From the NCBI RefSeq assembly GCF_004358325.1, contig NZ_CP037940.1, positions 2,108,001-2,172,000 of the forward strand: 64,000 nucleotides of DNA, written 5' to 3'. Position 1 is the stretch's first letter; every line of letters starts with the position of its first letter. The stretch comes from Periweissella cryptocerci. Lineage in GTDB: Bacteria > Bacillota > Bacilli > Lactobacillales > Lactobacillaceae. A model generated the notes under the pieces. That model was not told where the DNA came from. It made no database searches and saw nothing but the letters and a program-made list of their open reading frames with translations. Made by a program: the position numbers and the translations under genes. This document shows positions 38,287 through 51,601 of the stretch, in pieces.

Positions 38287-40383
38287 ATGTCGAAGTTATT
38301 CAAGAAGTTAGGCGCGAGCTTACAAACTACAGTCGGCTTCTTTTTCTTGTCGACGTTTCTGATTTGGTTAAAAACATATATCGTATATAAAACTGACTTT
38401 ACGCTCGGTGCGTCCGGTCCGTTACAAGAATTTTTACTTGTTTTGAATCCAATTGGCTCGGCATTATTGTTATTAGGGATTGCACTGTATTTCCGGGGGC
38501 GTTTTAGTTACTGGATTATGGTCTTAATCAATTTCTTAGAATCAGTGTGGCTTTTTGCCAATGTACTTTATTATCGTGAATTTTCGGATTTTCTATCAGT
38601 TTCTATTATGGGAAGCACAAGCTCAGTAGATAATAATTTAGGTAAGTCATTGGGTGGTATCTTGCATATGGGTGATTTCTTCGTCTTTATTGATATCATT
38701 GTCTTGATTGGATTACTACTCTGTAAAGTCATCAAAGTTGATAAGTTAAAAATAAAAAAGCGCTTTGCTTTGACGATGACGGCGTTCAGCTTTTTCTTAA
38801 TCTTAACTGATTTTGGAATGGCTAGTGCAGATCGTTCGGGTTTGTTAACACGGACATTTGATAATAACTATATTGTTAAATATCTAGGGTTGAACGAGTA
38901 CTTAGCATTCAACATGTTCCAAACGCACAAACAAGAAGCGTCACGTTCAGCGGCAACTGCCAAAGATTTAAAGCCAATTTTGAAATTTATCAATAGTCAC
39001 CGGACACCAGACAATGTTGATTACTTTGGTAAAGCTAAAGGGAAAAATGTGTTTGTTTTCCACTTGGAAAGTCTCCAACAATTTATGATTGGTTACAAAT
39101 GGGACGGCCAAACGGTTATGCCTAATTTAACTAAGTTCTATCATAATAAGAATACGTTAGGTTTTGACAACTTCTTTAATCAAGTTGGGCAAGGTAAGAC
39201 ATCAGATGCAGAAACGATGTTAGAAAACTCGCTCTATGGGTTACCTAGTGGCTCGGCAATGGTTAATTATGGTGGCAGTAATACATTTAATGCGGCACCA
39301 GCCATCTTGGACCAACAAGGTTATACAACGGCAGCGTTCCATGGGGATGTTGCTAGTTTCTGGAATCGAGATAACACGTATAAATCATGGGGATACGATT
39401 ACTTCTTTAGTAAGCCGTTCTACCCCAATTCAGAAAATCCAAATTACAATGTCGGGTATGGGATGAAGGACAAAATTTTCCTTCGTGACTCAGCCCAGTA
39501 TATTGAACAATTACCACAACCTTTCTATGCAAAGATTATCACGGTTACAAATCACTATCCTTATGATTTAGATAAAGAAAACCAAACGATAAAACCATTT
39601 GATACTGGTGATAATACCGTTGATGGATATGTACAAACGGCGCGGTATTTAGATCAATCATTCGGAGAATTTATCACATGGTTGAAGAAGGCCGGTTTAT
39701 ACAAGAACAGTATGATTGTATTGTATGGGGACCACTACGGTATTTCTAATAATCACCGACCAGCAATTGCTAAGCTCTTACACAAGGATAGTATTAACAA
39801 CTACGATTTAGCTCAGTTCCAAAAAGTACCATTTATGATTCACATGAATGGCTTGAAGGGTGGTATTAATCATACGTATGGTGGGGAAATTGACGTGCTA
39901 CCAACCTTACTTGATTTATTAGGGATTAAAGACGATGAATACGTTCAATTTGGTTCGGATTTATTGTCGCCCAAGCACCCAGGGATTGTTCCATTCCGGG
40001 ATGGGAACTTTGTGTCAAAAGACTATACTAAGTTTGGCAATCAATACTATGTCACATCCAGTGGGGAAGAAGTATTCCCAAGTAAGGATGCGAATGTGAA
40101 AAAAGAAATTGATGCTGATCAAAGCTTTGTCGATACAACCCTAGAAGATTCGGATAAGGTAATCATGGGGGATCTGTTACGTTTCTATCACCCACATGAT
40201 TTCCAACCAGTCGATAAGAAGGACATCAGTTATAAAGTATCTACCACTGACGCAGCCTTGAAGAAAGACTTAGTGACGCAGCCATCAAGTATTCTTGCGC
40301 GTAATCATGGTAAATCAGTCGCAGACTTATATAAAACTGATGCACCAGAACTCAAAGGTGAAGAAGACGATACAACTAAATAG
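38287..40383 (+). CDS. ltaS: Lipoteichoic acid synthase LtaS
   Basis: Polymerises glycerol phosphate from phosphatidylglycerol onto the glycolipid anchor outside the membrane. 698 residues from the ATG at 38287 after GTGGAGGA; a longer frame is open upstream without an SD. Five N-terminal hydrophobic segments (about 15-190) are followed by the extracellular sulfatase-like domain: metal-binding HLESLQQF near 265, catalytic Thr305 in GQGKTSDAETM, LYGDHYG near 485 and the HMNG region. Somewhat longer than the S. aureus enzyme (646). It acts downstream of the LafA/LafB-like enzymes. Confidence 0.95.
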   Translation: MSKLFKKLGASLQTTVGFFFLSTFLIWLKTYIVYKTDFTLGASGPLQEFLLVLNPIGSALLLLGIALYFRGRFSYWIMVLINFLESVWLFANVLYYREFSDFLSVSIMGSTSSVDNNLGKSLGGILHMGDFFVFIDIIVLIGLLLCKVIKVDKLKIKKRFALTMTAFSFFLILTDFGMASADRSGLLTRTFDNNYIVKYLGLNEYLAFNMFQTHKQEASRSAATAKDLKPILKFINSHRTPDNVDYFGKAKGKNVFVFHLESLQQFMIGYKWDGQTVMPNLTKFYHNKNTLGFDNFFNQVGQGKTSDAETMLENSLYGLPSGSAMVNYGGSNTFNAAPAILDQQGYTTAAFHGDVASFWNRDNTYKSWGYDYFFSKPFYPNSENPNYNVGYGMKDKIFLRDSAQYIEQLPQPFYAKIITVTNHYPYDLDKENQTIKPFDTGDNTVDGYVQTARYLDQSFGEFITWLKKAGLYKNSMIVLYGDHYGISNNHRPAIAKLLHKDSINNYDLAQFQKVPFMIHMNGLKGGINHTYGGEIDVLPTLLDLLGIKDDEYVQFGSDLLSPKHPGIVPFRDGNFVSKDYTKFGNQYYVTSSGEEVFPSKDANVKKEIDADQSFVDTTLEDSDKVIMGDLLRFYHPHDFQPVDKKDISYKVSTTDAALKKDLVTQPSSILARNHGKSVADLYKTDAPELKGEEDDTTK

Positions 40384-40444
40384 TGAAAAGACTGAATGGG
40401 ACAACATTTTATGCTAGTTGCAATCAGAAACTCTGTCATGTGAA

Positions 40445-40495
40445 ATGGCTCGACGACTACTTTATGCTAAATAAGGTAGCGGTCGAGCTATTTTT
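40445..40495 (+). terminator. Terminator of ltaS
   Basis: ATGGCTCGACGACTAC pairs with GTAGCGGTCGAGCTAT around a loop of about 17 nt, followed by T5. Confidence 0.75.
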
Positions 40496-40904
40496 GCGTT
40501 TACATGATTTCAGCGATGGGGTCTTTGAGATGGTTACTATTGAGTAGGAACGACTAAAAATCAAGATATCGCTAGTTAACGTTGCAAGTAAGAAGACAAA
40601 TTGATTTAAATTGGCAGGAAATTGATTGGGAGGGAAAAGTAATGGCGGATTAAAAACAAATATTTGTAGAAAATAGCGTTTTTTATGTGTTTTGTATGGA
40701 AGTATTTTTAAAAAAGTGGTTAGAAAAAGGCGGCTTCTGAAAACGTGGCAAGTTAGCGAAAAAAACAGACTGAACAAACAAATGCGAGGTGTGATTGATA
40801 GTTCGGAAAATCGGTGGATATAGGGACGATTTTACGTGATATTTTCAATTTTCATTGGAAAACAAGAAACGTGAAATTCTTTTTCAAAAAGTCGCTAAAA
40901 ATTG
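40496..40904. other. Gene-free AT-rich region upstream of the rrn promoters
   Basis: No credible ORF on either strand and no recognisable repeat. A-tracts (AAAAAAGTGG, GAAAAAAACAG) near 40710-40765 and TTTTTC runs near 40880 could act as upstream activating, curved DNA for the rRNA promoters; that is inference. Confidence 0.45.
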
Positions 40905-40933
40905 TTGACGAAAGGCGGTGTAACTAGTAATAT
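40905..40933 (+). promoter_or_regulatory. rRNA promoter P1
   Basis: TTGACG (40905-40910), 17-bp spacer, TAATAT (40928-40933), about 290 bp upstream of the 16S gene. Confidence 0.75.
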
Positions 40934-40994
40934 AGTTTAAGTCGTAAGGGAGTAATCGCTTATGAAGTTCAAAAAAATAAATCGAAATTAGTGC

Positions 40995-41023
40995 TTGCAA
41001 TTCACTAGCACATTCGGTATTAT
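40995..41023 (+). promoter_or_regulatory. rRNA promoter P2
   Basis: TTGCAA (40995-41000), 17-bp spacer, TATTAT (41018-41023), 90 bp downstream of P1. The tandem arrangement is typical of rrn operons. The leader then holds TCTTTGAAAACTGAATA, which recurs downstream of tRNA-Ala before 23S. Confidence 0.7.
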
Positions 41024-41223
41024 AAATAAGTACTGCGGATGAGATAAGCCGCTACGTAGATCTTTGAAAACTGAATAAAGTTTTGACAATCAAATGATGT
41101 AAGGGTCTTAGATTTTGAATCTAAGATGTACAGATTTGCAAAAGTCAATTTCGCAAATAAATTGAATCAATTACCTCCCCGGTAATTGATTCAGGATAAC
41201 AAAAGAGTCATCAAGACTCAATT

Positions 41224-42804
<1,581 letters not shown>

Positions 42805-42889
42805 ATACGGAAACTTACACATTTGTCAAAACTTTATTTAGTTTTGAGAGGTTTACTTCTCAATATTAATTGGATTTACCCAATTCCAT

Positions 42890-42963
<74 letters not shown>

Positions 42964-42969
42964 TATCAT

Positions 42970-43042
42970 GGGGAATTAGCTCAGATGGGAGAGCACCTGC
43001 TTTGCAAGCAGGGGGTCAGCGGTTCGATCCCGCTATTCTCCA
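42970..43042 (+). tRNA. tRNA-Ala (TGC)
   Basis: 73-nt cloverleaf; anticodon loop TTTGCAA; acceptor GGGGAAT pairs with ATTCTCC. It follows tRNA-Ile by 6 bp, the usual spacer pair. Confidence 0.97.
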
Positions 43043-43255
43043 TTGTAACCTTCAGGTTACAATGTAAAACTTGTTCTTTGAAAACTGAATACTATCATTT
43101 AAATTAATTAATCAATTCAATTTTTAATATTTATATTATTAAATTGAGCCGAGAACATCGCGTTTTTTTGAGTTTTAAAACAATAGTTTTATTTCGCTTT
43201 AAAGGTCAACTATCAAGTTGACCGCTCAAAAATTAACCGTATCGAAAGATACTAG

Positions 43256-46180
<2,925 letters not shown>

Positions 46181-46268
46181 ACGAAGTGGTGTCCGGTAAG
46201 ATTAATTAAATGATAGTATTCAGTTTTGAGAGACGAAGTTATTAATTTCTCAGATATAATTCAAAAAG

Positions 46269-46385
46269 TGTGGTGGCGATAGCGCAGAAGATACACCTGT
46301 TCCCATGCCGAACACAGAAGTTAAGCTCTGTAGCGCCAAAAGTAGTTGGGGGATCGCTCCCTGCGAGGATAGGACGTCGCCATGC
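46269..46385 (+). rRNA. 5S ribosomal RNA
   Basis: About 117 nt; TGTGGTGGCGATAGC at the 5' end, conserved CACCTGTTCCCATGCCGAAC, and ATAGGACGTCGCCATGC at the 3' end. It completes the 16S-Ile-Ala-23S-5S operon. Confidence 0.95.
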
Positions 46386-46395
46386 TTTGAATTAT

Positions 46396-46467
46396 GTCCC
46401 GTTGGTCAAGTGGTTAAGACACCGCCCTTTCACGGCGGTAACATGGGTTCGAATCCCGTACGGGACA
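46396..46467 (+). tRNA. tRNA-Glu (TTC)
   Basis: 72 nt; acceptor GTCCCGT/ACGGGAC, anticodon loop CTTTCAC, T-arm GGGTTCGAATCCC. First gene of the tRNA cluster after 5S. Confidence 0.95.
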
Positions 46468-46472
46468 CTTTC

Positions 46473-46533
46473 GGAAGATTAGCTCAGTTGGGAGAGCGTC
46501 TGCCTTACAAGCAGACAGGTTCGAGTATCTTCA
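46473..46533 (+). pseudogene. tRNA-Val (TAC), truncated or misassembled
   Basis: The D arm and anticodon arm (TCTGC-CTTACAA-GCAGA, anticodon TAC) are normal, but only 61 nt are present. The variable loop and half of the T stem are missing (GCAGACAGGTTCGAGTATCTTCA), and one acceptor base is lost. As written it cannot fold into a full cloverleaf. Confidence 0.75.
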
Positions 46534-46541
46534 TTATCATT

Positions 46542-46615
46542 GGTCGCATGGTATAGTTGGTTATTACGCCCGCCTGTCACGCGGGAGATCACGGGTTCGA
46601 GTCCCGTTGTGACCG
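46542..46615 (+). tRNA. tRNA-Asp (GTC)
   Basis: 74 nt; acceptor GGTCGCA with TGTGACC (one G:T), anticodon loop CTGTCAC, T-arm CGGGTTCGAGTCCCG. Confidence 0.93.
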
Positions 46616-46638
46616 TTGCAACATTTATTAAGCAGTAT

Positions 46639-46711
46639 GGCTCTGTAGCTCAGTTGGTAGAGCAATGGATTGAAGCTCCATGTGTCGGCGGTTCGATTCC
46701 GTCCAGCGCCA
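46639..46711 (+). tRNA. tRNA-Phe (GAA)
   Basis: 73 nt; anticodon loop TTGAAGC. Acceptor GGCTCTG against CAGCGCC leaves one T-C mismatch in the middle, which fits the error pattern of this region. Confidence 0.92.
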
Positions 46712-46751
46712 TTGGGTGAGCTGTAATGCTCGAGTGGTTTTGCAAAGCTAT

Positions 46752-46822
46752 AGGGATATAGTTTAATGGTAGAACTATGGTCTCCAAAACCATCAGTGGG
46801 GGTTCGACTCCCTCTATCCCTG
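46752..46822 (+). tRNA. tRNA-Trp (CCA)
   Basis: 71 nt; acceptor AGGGATA/TATCCCT, anticodon loop CTCCAAA. The 40-bp gap before it resembles no complete tRNA. Confidence 0.95.
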
Positions 46823-46832
46823 TTTATATTAT

Positions 46833-46907
46833 GGCGGTATTGGTGAAGTGGTTAACACACTGGTTTGTGGTACCAGCACGCATGGGTTCGATTCCCATAT
46901 ACCGCCC
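46833..46907 (+). tRNA. tRNA-His (GTG)
   Basis: 75 nt; acceptor GGCGGTA/TACCGCC, anticodon GTG in TTGTGGT. Confidence 0.95.
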
Positions 46908-46914
46908 TTGTTAT

Positions 46915-46986
46915 TGGGCTATAGCCAAGCGGTAAGGCAATGGTTTTTGGTACCATCATGCGCTGGTTCGAATCCAGCTAGCCCAG
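46915..46986 (+). tRNA. tRNA-Gln (TTG)
   Basis: 72 nt; acceptor TGGGCTA/TAGCCCA, anticodon TTG in loop TTTTGGT. Confidence 0.95.
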
Positions 46987-47024
46987 TTATTAATCTAGCC
47001 TAGGTTAGTAAAACATATAGATAT

Positions 47025-47108
47025 GCCGTTGTGGCGGAATTGGCAGACGCGCTGGACTCAAAATCCAGTTCCTTCACGGGAGTGTGGGTTCGACCCCCAC
47101 CGACGGCA
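47025..47108 (+). tRNA. tRNA-Leu (CAA)
   Basis: 84 nt class II tRNA with a long variable arm (TCCTTCACGGGA); acceptor GCCGTTG/CGACGGC, anticodon loop CTCAAAA. Last tRNA of the cluster. Confidence 0.95.
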
Positions 47109-47116
47109 CTAAAGAA

Positions 47117-47153
47117 GGTACCGGATTACTTAATTGTAATTCGGTATTTTTGT
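47117..47153 (+). terminator. Terminator of the rrn-tRNA operon
   Basis: GGTACCGGATTAC pairs with GTAATTCGGTATT around TTAATT, ending in T5. Confidence 0.75.
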
Positions 47154-47235
47154 TTATAAATTGAATTGAGTGCAGGACACAGATGGGGCTCTGTAGATAA
47201 ATGAAACTGCGGAATTATGATAACGAGGGATAATC

Positions 47236-48090
47236 ATGAACGAAGAGAACGACAAACGAGAAGAAGATGCCGAGAATTTAGTCATTGGTTCCGGAAAACG
47301 GATGATGAGTAAGGAATTCACACTTTTTGATCAAGAATCACATACGCACAAAAATTTAACCCCGCAAAATTTTCCTGGCATTTTACATGAGCCTGAACCA
47401 GAAGAAAAAATTAAACAACGGCAACTTAACGCCCGTAAAGCACATCGGCGCCAAGTCATCATAACTACACTATTGGCCAGTTTGGTGGTGATTGTGATTA
47501 TTGCCGTCGGGTTATGGTTCTACATAGGTATGGTAGATAAACAAAATAGCGCACGCGAAGCTAAACAGCATTCAACAGCACAATCAATTTCTGCTAAATC
47601 AACAACCCAAGTAGATAAATTAAATGTTAAGCCAACGGATTATAAATGGGGAGCCACAGTTAAGCAGATTAGTCCAACTGATTATCTAGCCAATGTGTAT
47701 GGTAAGCAAAAACAATTTTTCTTAGTTTTGGGTGCAAGCAGTGATGCTAAGCTGGCTAGTCTCGCAAAGCAAACAGATACGAATGTGAGCGAGTTTGGAA
47801 TCAACACACCAATTTATTTTATTGATGCTGCCAAATACTATTACAATGGTGATAAAACTGATAATAAAAATTATCAACAAATTTTAACGAGCATGGGTTT
47901 AATATCGCAGGCTAATACGGATACAAAATCAGAGAATCAGGATTTCAAAAGTACGTTGTTTGCTAGTAAGTTAGTTAAGCAAGATAATAAAGCAGCTTAC
48001 AGTAGCTATAAGGCCGATGCAAGCATGTGGGGGAAATCAGCCGAGTTACATGCTTGGCTAGCACAGGTAACACCACAACTGCTTAAATAG
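47236..48090 (+). CDS. Single-pass membrane protein of unknown function
   Basis: 284 residues. The acidic and basic cytoplasmic N-terminus (about 1-72, with FTLFDQESHTHKNLTPQNFPG) is followed by one transmembrane helix (about 74-97). The extracellular domain has a thioredoxin-fold-like rhythm (QFFLVLGASSDAKLASLAKQ...NTPIYFIDAAKYYY) but no CxxC motif. The type II topology resembles wall-associated helper proteins, but I do not recognise the family. SD GAGGGATAATC; single gene between the tRNA cluster and tRNA-Cys. Confidence 0.7.
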   Translation: MNEENDKREEDAENLVIGSGKRMMSKEFTLFDQESHTHKNLTPQNFPGILHEPEPEEKIKQRQLNARKAHRRQVIITTLLASLVVIVIIAVGLWFYIGMVDKQNSAREAKQHSTAQSISAKSTTQVDKLNVKPTDYKWGATVKQISPTDYLANVYGKQKQFFLVLGASSDAKLASLAKQTDTNVSEFGINTPIYFIDAAKYYYNGDKTDNKNYQQILTSMGLISQANTDTKSENQDFKSTLFASKLVKQDNKAAYSSYKADASMWGKSAELHAWLAQVTPQLLK

Positions 48091-48299
48091 ACGTCTGTGC
48101 GCATGACTGAATGTCATTGTGGATAATATTGCTCGTAAGGACGAAAAACGAGCATGTGCTAAATAAACATGCTATACGGTGTGGGTGTTTATAGAACGAT
48201 ATTCAGTTTGGTGATGTACTTATAATTAATAAGCGAAAAGGCAAGGACAGTACTTGACAGTTATGCTGCTATTTTATATACTTAGTAGGTTGTTGAAAT

Positions 48300-48370
48300 G
48301 GTGGTATAGCCAAGTGGTAAGGCATGGGTCTGCAAAACCCTGATCGTCGGTTCGAATCCGATTACCACCT
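48300..48370 (+). tRNA. tRNA-Cys (GCA)
   Basis: 71 nt; acceptor GGTGGTA/TACCACC, anticodon loop TCTGCAAAA region with GCA, T-arm TCGGTTCGAATCCGA. Set apart from the main tRNA cluster by 1.2 kb. An ORF on the opposite strand here is an artefact of the tRNA. Confidence 0.93.
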
Positions 48371-48408
48371 TAATAAATTGCTGCTGAAGCGCGCAGTAAG
48401 TAGGATAA

Positions 48409-48456
48409 GTGCTCAAAACGATATGCTGATTCAGCTGACGTTTTGAGCATTTTTTT
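48409..48456 (+). terminator. Terminator after tRNA-Cys
   Basis: GTGCTCAAAACG pairs with CGTTTTGAGCAT, with an inner GCTGA/TCAGC hairpin, followed by T7. Confidence 0.8.
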
Positions 48457-48535
48457 ATTAATATTAATGTTAAAGTATACATGACATCTTGCTGAATGCC
48501 GAAAGTTAAATTGTCGAATCAAGGGGGGATTACTA

Positions 48536-49354
48536 ATGAATTTAAAAATGATTGCAACTGATATGGACGGAACTTTCTTAACGGACGATAAAAAATACAA
48601 TGTAGATCGTTTCCGGGAACAACTAAAGTTTATGGAGAAAAAAGGGATTCGCTTTGTTGCCGCGAGTGGGAACCAATATCAGCACCTGTATGACATTTTT
48701 GCACCAGTGAATGATCAGTTTCAAATTGATTTTGTTGCTGATAACGGTGCTCGAATTTTTACAGGAGCCGATTTATTATATGAATCACCAGTATCTAGTG
48801 AGCAATTACGGCGGATTATTGAATGGAATGCGCAAAATCCGGGTAGTTTAGATAACCTAATTATCCTGTCGGGCGCTGAGAGTGCTTATGTCAGCAATCA
48901 TGCAACGCCAACAACATTAGCCGAAGTTAGCACTTTTTATGCGCCAATTAAGCAAGTTGAGAAATTATTGGAAGTGCCAGATAATGTTTTCAAGGTTACT
49001 TTTGTATGGCCTGATATGGCAGTTGAAAAATATGTAATCCAACTACGCAATATTTTTGGTGAAGAATTGCATGCCACAGGATCAGGTTTCGGGAGTGTGG
49101 ATTTACTAGCGAAAGAAGTTAATAAAGCCCACGGAATTAGTCGACTCCAACGTGAATACGGAATTGAAACTGCGGACATCGTGGCCTTTGGTGACAATGA
49201 TAACGACTTGGAAATGTTGAATTACGTGGACCAAGGGTATTTGATGCCAAACGCGTACAAATGGATGCGTGAACAAATTAATTTACGGGCACTGAATGAT
49301 AATAACCATGAAGGTGTTCTTGATACAATTGAGCAATTACTGGGAGAAGTCTAA
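48536..49354 (+). CDS. Cof-type HAD-IIB phosphatase
   Basis: 272 residues. Motif I IATDMDGTFL with nucleophile Asp9, a cap domain of the IIB type (about 85-185), the motif III lysine (in LLAKEVNKAHGI), and motif IV AFGDNDNDLEML near 220. These enzymes remove phosphate from sugar phosphates or cofactors such as FMN and PLP; the substrate cannot be told. SD AAGGGGGG. Its stop overlaps the next gene's start (TAATG), pairing it with the LafB-like transferase. Confidence 0.88.
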   Translation: MNLKMIATDMDGTFLTDDKKYNVDRFREQLKFMEKKGIRFVAASGNQYQHLYDIFAPVNDQFQIDFVADNGARIFTGADLLYESPVSSEQLRRIIEWNAQNPGSLDNLIILSGAESAYVSNHATPTTLAEVSTFYAPIKQVEKLLEVPDNVFKVTFVWPDMAVEKYVIQLRNIFGEELHATGSGFGSVDLLAKEVNKAHGISRLQREYGIETADIVAFGDNDNDLEMLNYVDQGYLMPNAYKWMREQINLRALNDNNHEGVLDTIEQLLGEV

Positions 49355-50355
49355 TGAAAGTTTTATTATATTTTGAAGCACAAAAACTGATTGCCCAATC
49401 AGGGATTGGTAATGCATTAAGACACCAAATGGCAGCCTTGGAAGCAGTCGGAATTGAATATACCACCAATCCAAAAGATGATTATGATATCCTCCATATT
49501 AATACCTATGGGTTGAATAGTCGCCACGTTGTCGCCCAAGCGCGGAAGGCGGGTAAGCCAGTTGTTTATCACGCGCATTCAACTGAAGAGGATTTTCGGA
49601 ATTCGTTTATTGGTTCAAACCAATTAGCACCATTTTATGGGAAGTATTTGATCGGGTTATATAAGCTTGGTGATGTGTTGATTACCCCAACACCTTACTC
49701 GAAGCAGCTATTAAGAAATTACGGATTAACACAACCAATTTATCCGGTTTCTAATGGGATTAAATTAAGTAAGTATCAACCAAATCCAGTTAAAGAAGAT
49801 AAGTTCCGGGAGTATTTCCATCTTGGTTCAAAAGAAAAAGTCGTAATTAGTGTTGGCTTATTTTTCATCCGTAAAGGAATCGATGATTTTGTCAAAATCG
49901 CGGCCTTGAATCCCGATGTGCGTTTCATTTGGTTTGGCCATATAAATTTTGCGACGATTCCAGCGAAAGTTCGGCGAATTGTAAAACACGACCATCCGGC
50001 GAATGTTGAGTTTCCTGGCTACATTACGGGGGACATTATTGAAGGGGCTTATAGTGGCGCGGATGCCTTTTTATTTCCTTCACGGGAAGAAACTGAGGGG
50101 ATTGTGGTGCTTGAAGCGCTTGCCTCATATCAAAACGTGTTAGTGCGTGACATTCCAGTCTATGATGGTTGGCTTGAAGATGGCGTCAATGTCTTGAAGG
50201 CTCAGGATGTTACATCATTTAATAGCAAGCTACAAAAATTATTGACTACTGACAATCAGGCGATGCGCGAAGCTGGTTATGCCACTGCGGCAAAGCGTTC
50301 AATTCCGCAAGTTGGTCAGCAGCTTAAAGCAATTTATGAAAGTTTACTGCAATAA
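49354..50355 (+). CDS. Glycolipid glycosyltransferase, LafB/CpoA-like (GT4)
   Basis: 333 residues. Close in pattern to S. pneumoniae CpoA (LafB): VLLYFEAQKLIAQSGIGNALRHQM, DYDILHINTYGLNS, VVYHAHSTEEDFRNSFIGSNQLAPFYGKYL (written here in parts of the family consensus), VSNGIKLSKY, then SVGLFFIRKGIDDF and the acidic site SREETEGIVVLEALA. It would add the second sugar to monoglucosyl-diacylglycerol to give the anchor for lipoteichoic acid made by LtaS. In streptococci lafA and lafB are neighbours; here they are about 13 kb apart with the rrn operon between. Specificity is inferred. Confidence 0.85.
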   Translation: MKVLLYFEAQKLIAQSGIGNALRHQMAALEAVGIEYTTNPKDDYDILHINTYGLNSRHVVAQARKAGKPVVYHAHSTEEDFRNSFIGSNQLAPFYGKYLIGLYKLGDVLITPTPYSKQLLRNYGLTQPIYPVSNGIKLSKYQPNPVKEDKFREYFHLGSKEKVVISVGLFFIRKGIDDFVKIAALNPDVRFIWFGHINFATIPAKVRRIVKHDHPANVEFPGYITGDIIEGAYSGADAFLFPSREETEGIVVLEALASYQNVLVRDIPVYDGWLEDGVNVLKAQDVTSFNSKLQKLLTTDNQAMREAGYATAAKRSIPQVGQQLKAIYESLLQ

Positions 50356-50398
50356 CATAATTTAGCCAATGCGTAGTTAGATTCACCACCATTAACAG

Positions 50399-50435
50399 TA
50401 AAAACACCCACGCAGAATTTACGTGGGTGTTTTTG
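50399..50435. terminator. Bidirectional terminator
   Basis: AAAAACACCCACG and CGTGGGTGTTTTT, perfect 13-bp stem between the convergent lafB-like gene and the membrane protein gene. Confidence 0.85.
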
Positions 50436-50440
50436 ATTTG

Positions 50441-51268
50441 TTAGTGTTGTTGGAAAAAAATCATTAACACGGTAATCATTTGCAATACCGTGAAGGCGAC
50501 CATTTGATAGTCACGTTTGAGCCGTAAATTAATCAAGATAAGCCACGTAACGGTGACAATAAGAATGGCGAGAATTGTCCAGAAGTTTAGCGGCAACGTT
50601 AAAATATCAATTAAAAAGAAAAGCCCAAAGACTAAACTGACCATGCGTTTAGGAGTTTCATTTTCGATAAAAATTGGTGACATGAAAAATAGATAGCTGA
50701 GGATTAATGGTAACAAGGTCCATAAAAATGGTTCAGTCACATAACTGTTTTGCAGATAAAAAATCGTCATCGGCAAGGCAAATGAGGCACCTACTGAATA
50801 GATAATGAGTCCAAAAGTATTTTGGAGTTTCAGCCATTTGAATTGGACTAATAACATGAAGCCAGAAAACATCAAGAGCATGATGAAAAGTTCGATACTT
50901 CCTTTGATTAGACTACTAAAGGTGAGAATCAGACTGGCAATTAAAAAGAAGGGCGCAATCCAAGAACGGAAACGAGAGTTAAAGGTAAAGAAAATCCCTA
51001 AACTAACAAAAATCGTATAGCCAATCAAAACTTGCAAATTAACCGGTAATTGGCCGTTTAAATGTTGGCTATAGATTAACGGGTACGTCCACCAGATAAC
51101 GTTTTGGGCAATAACGGTAATTAGGGCACTAATCCATGGAATATTACGTAGGCGCTCTTTTAATGTTCGGGGTTGGTTATCGGTTGGTAGTGGGGTAGTT
51201 GTGGTTGCCGTGGTTGCTTGGCCGGTGTGTTCAAGGCGATTTATCCGGGCACTATATTCTTCATCCAT
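50441..51268 (-). CDS. Polytopic membrane protein of unknown function
   Basis: 275 residues: a hydrophilic N-terminus with a Thr-rich stretch (about 14-30), then eight or so hydrophobic helices. No motif that I recognise. It starts at ATGGATGAAG with AGGAG about 12 nt upstream. It is divergent from the metK leader and convergent with the lafB-like gene. Confidence 0.65.
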   Translation of the reverse strand: MDEEYSARINRLEHTGQATTATTTTPLPTDNQPRTLKERLRNIPWISALITVIAQNVIWWTYPLIYSQHLNGQLPVNLQVLIGYTIFVSLGIFFTFNSRFRSWIAPFFLIASLILTFSSLIKGSIELFIMLLMFSGFMLLVQFKWLKLQNTFGLIIYSVGASFALPMTIFYLQNSYVTEPFLWTLLPLILSYLFFMSPIFIENETPKRMVSLVFGLFFLIDILTLPLNFWTILAILIVTVTWLILINLRLKRDYQMVAFTVLQMITVLMIFFQQH

Positions 51269-51407
51269 TTTATGCAGGGCTCCTAATTGTTACGTTCGGT
51301 ATGCGAATTTTTACGTTGATTAACGCTTGCGGTGAGTTTGTTATCTTTCATTTTAGCAATCATACTTGCATTTCACAATATATTAAGCTAATATAGTCAA
51401 GTATCAT

Positions 51408-51498
51408 TCTTCATAGAGAGTGCGCGAGGGGCTTGCCCGTTGACCGCACACCAACCTACAGTGATAGCTGCAAGGTGGTAATACAAGATCGATGAAGA
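51408..51498 (+). promoter_or_regulatory. SAM-I (S-box) riboswitch aptamer of metK
   Basis: P1 TCTTCAT/ATGAAGA (51408-51414, 51492-51498); AGAGAG in J1/2; P2 with GCGAGGG...GCCCGTTGACCGC, the kink-turn-like layout of S-boxes; CCAACC before P3; P3 CCTACAG/CTGCAAGG; then AAGGTGGTAATAC. The loop TTGCC (51433-51437) can pair with GGTAA (51477-51481) to form the SAM-I pseudoknot, with different bases from the common TGGC/GCCA version. High SAM would favour termination upstream of metK. Confidence 0.85.
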
Positions 51499-51521
51499 TA
51501 GCTCACATATGACATTAGCTC

Positions 51522-51561
51522 ATTGCGACTATCCGAATCAAGGATGGTCGCAATTTTTTTA
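51522..51561 (+). terminator. Riboswitch terminator upstream of metK
   Basis: ATTGCGACTATCC pairs with GGATGGTCGCAAT around GAATCAA, followed by T7; 40 bp before the metK start. It is the expression platform of the SAM-I element. Confidence 0.88.
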
Positions 51562-51601
51562 TTTCTAGAGAATTTTTCTCGTAATTAAGAAGGAGTCTAC
51601 A

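Noticed and set aside
46712..46751. Remnant of another tRNA between tRNA-Phe and tRNA-Trp
   Set aside because: GCTCGAGTGGTTTTGCAAAGC looks vaguely tRNA-like but has no acceptor or anticodon arm; too little to support.
48282..48482. Minus-strand ORF across tRNA-Cys
   Set aside because: The reading (GFEPTIRVLQTHALPLGYT) is the usual artefact of translating a tRNA backwards.
51400..51600. SMK (SAM-III) box upstream of metK
   Set aside because: None of its core sequence is present; the leader fits the SAM-I layout instead.
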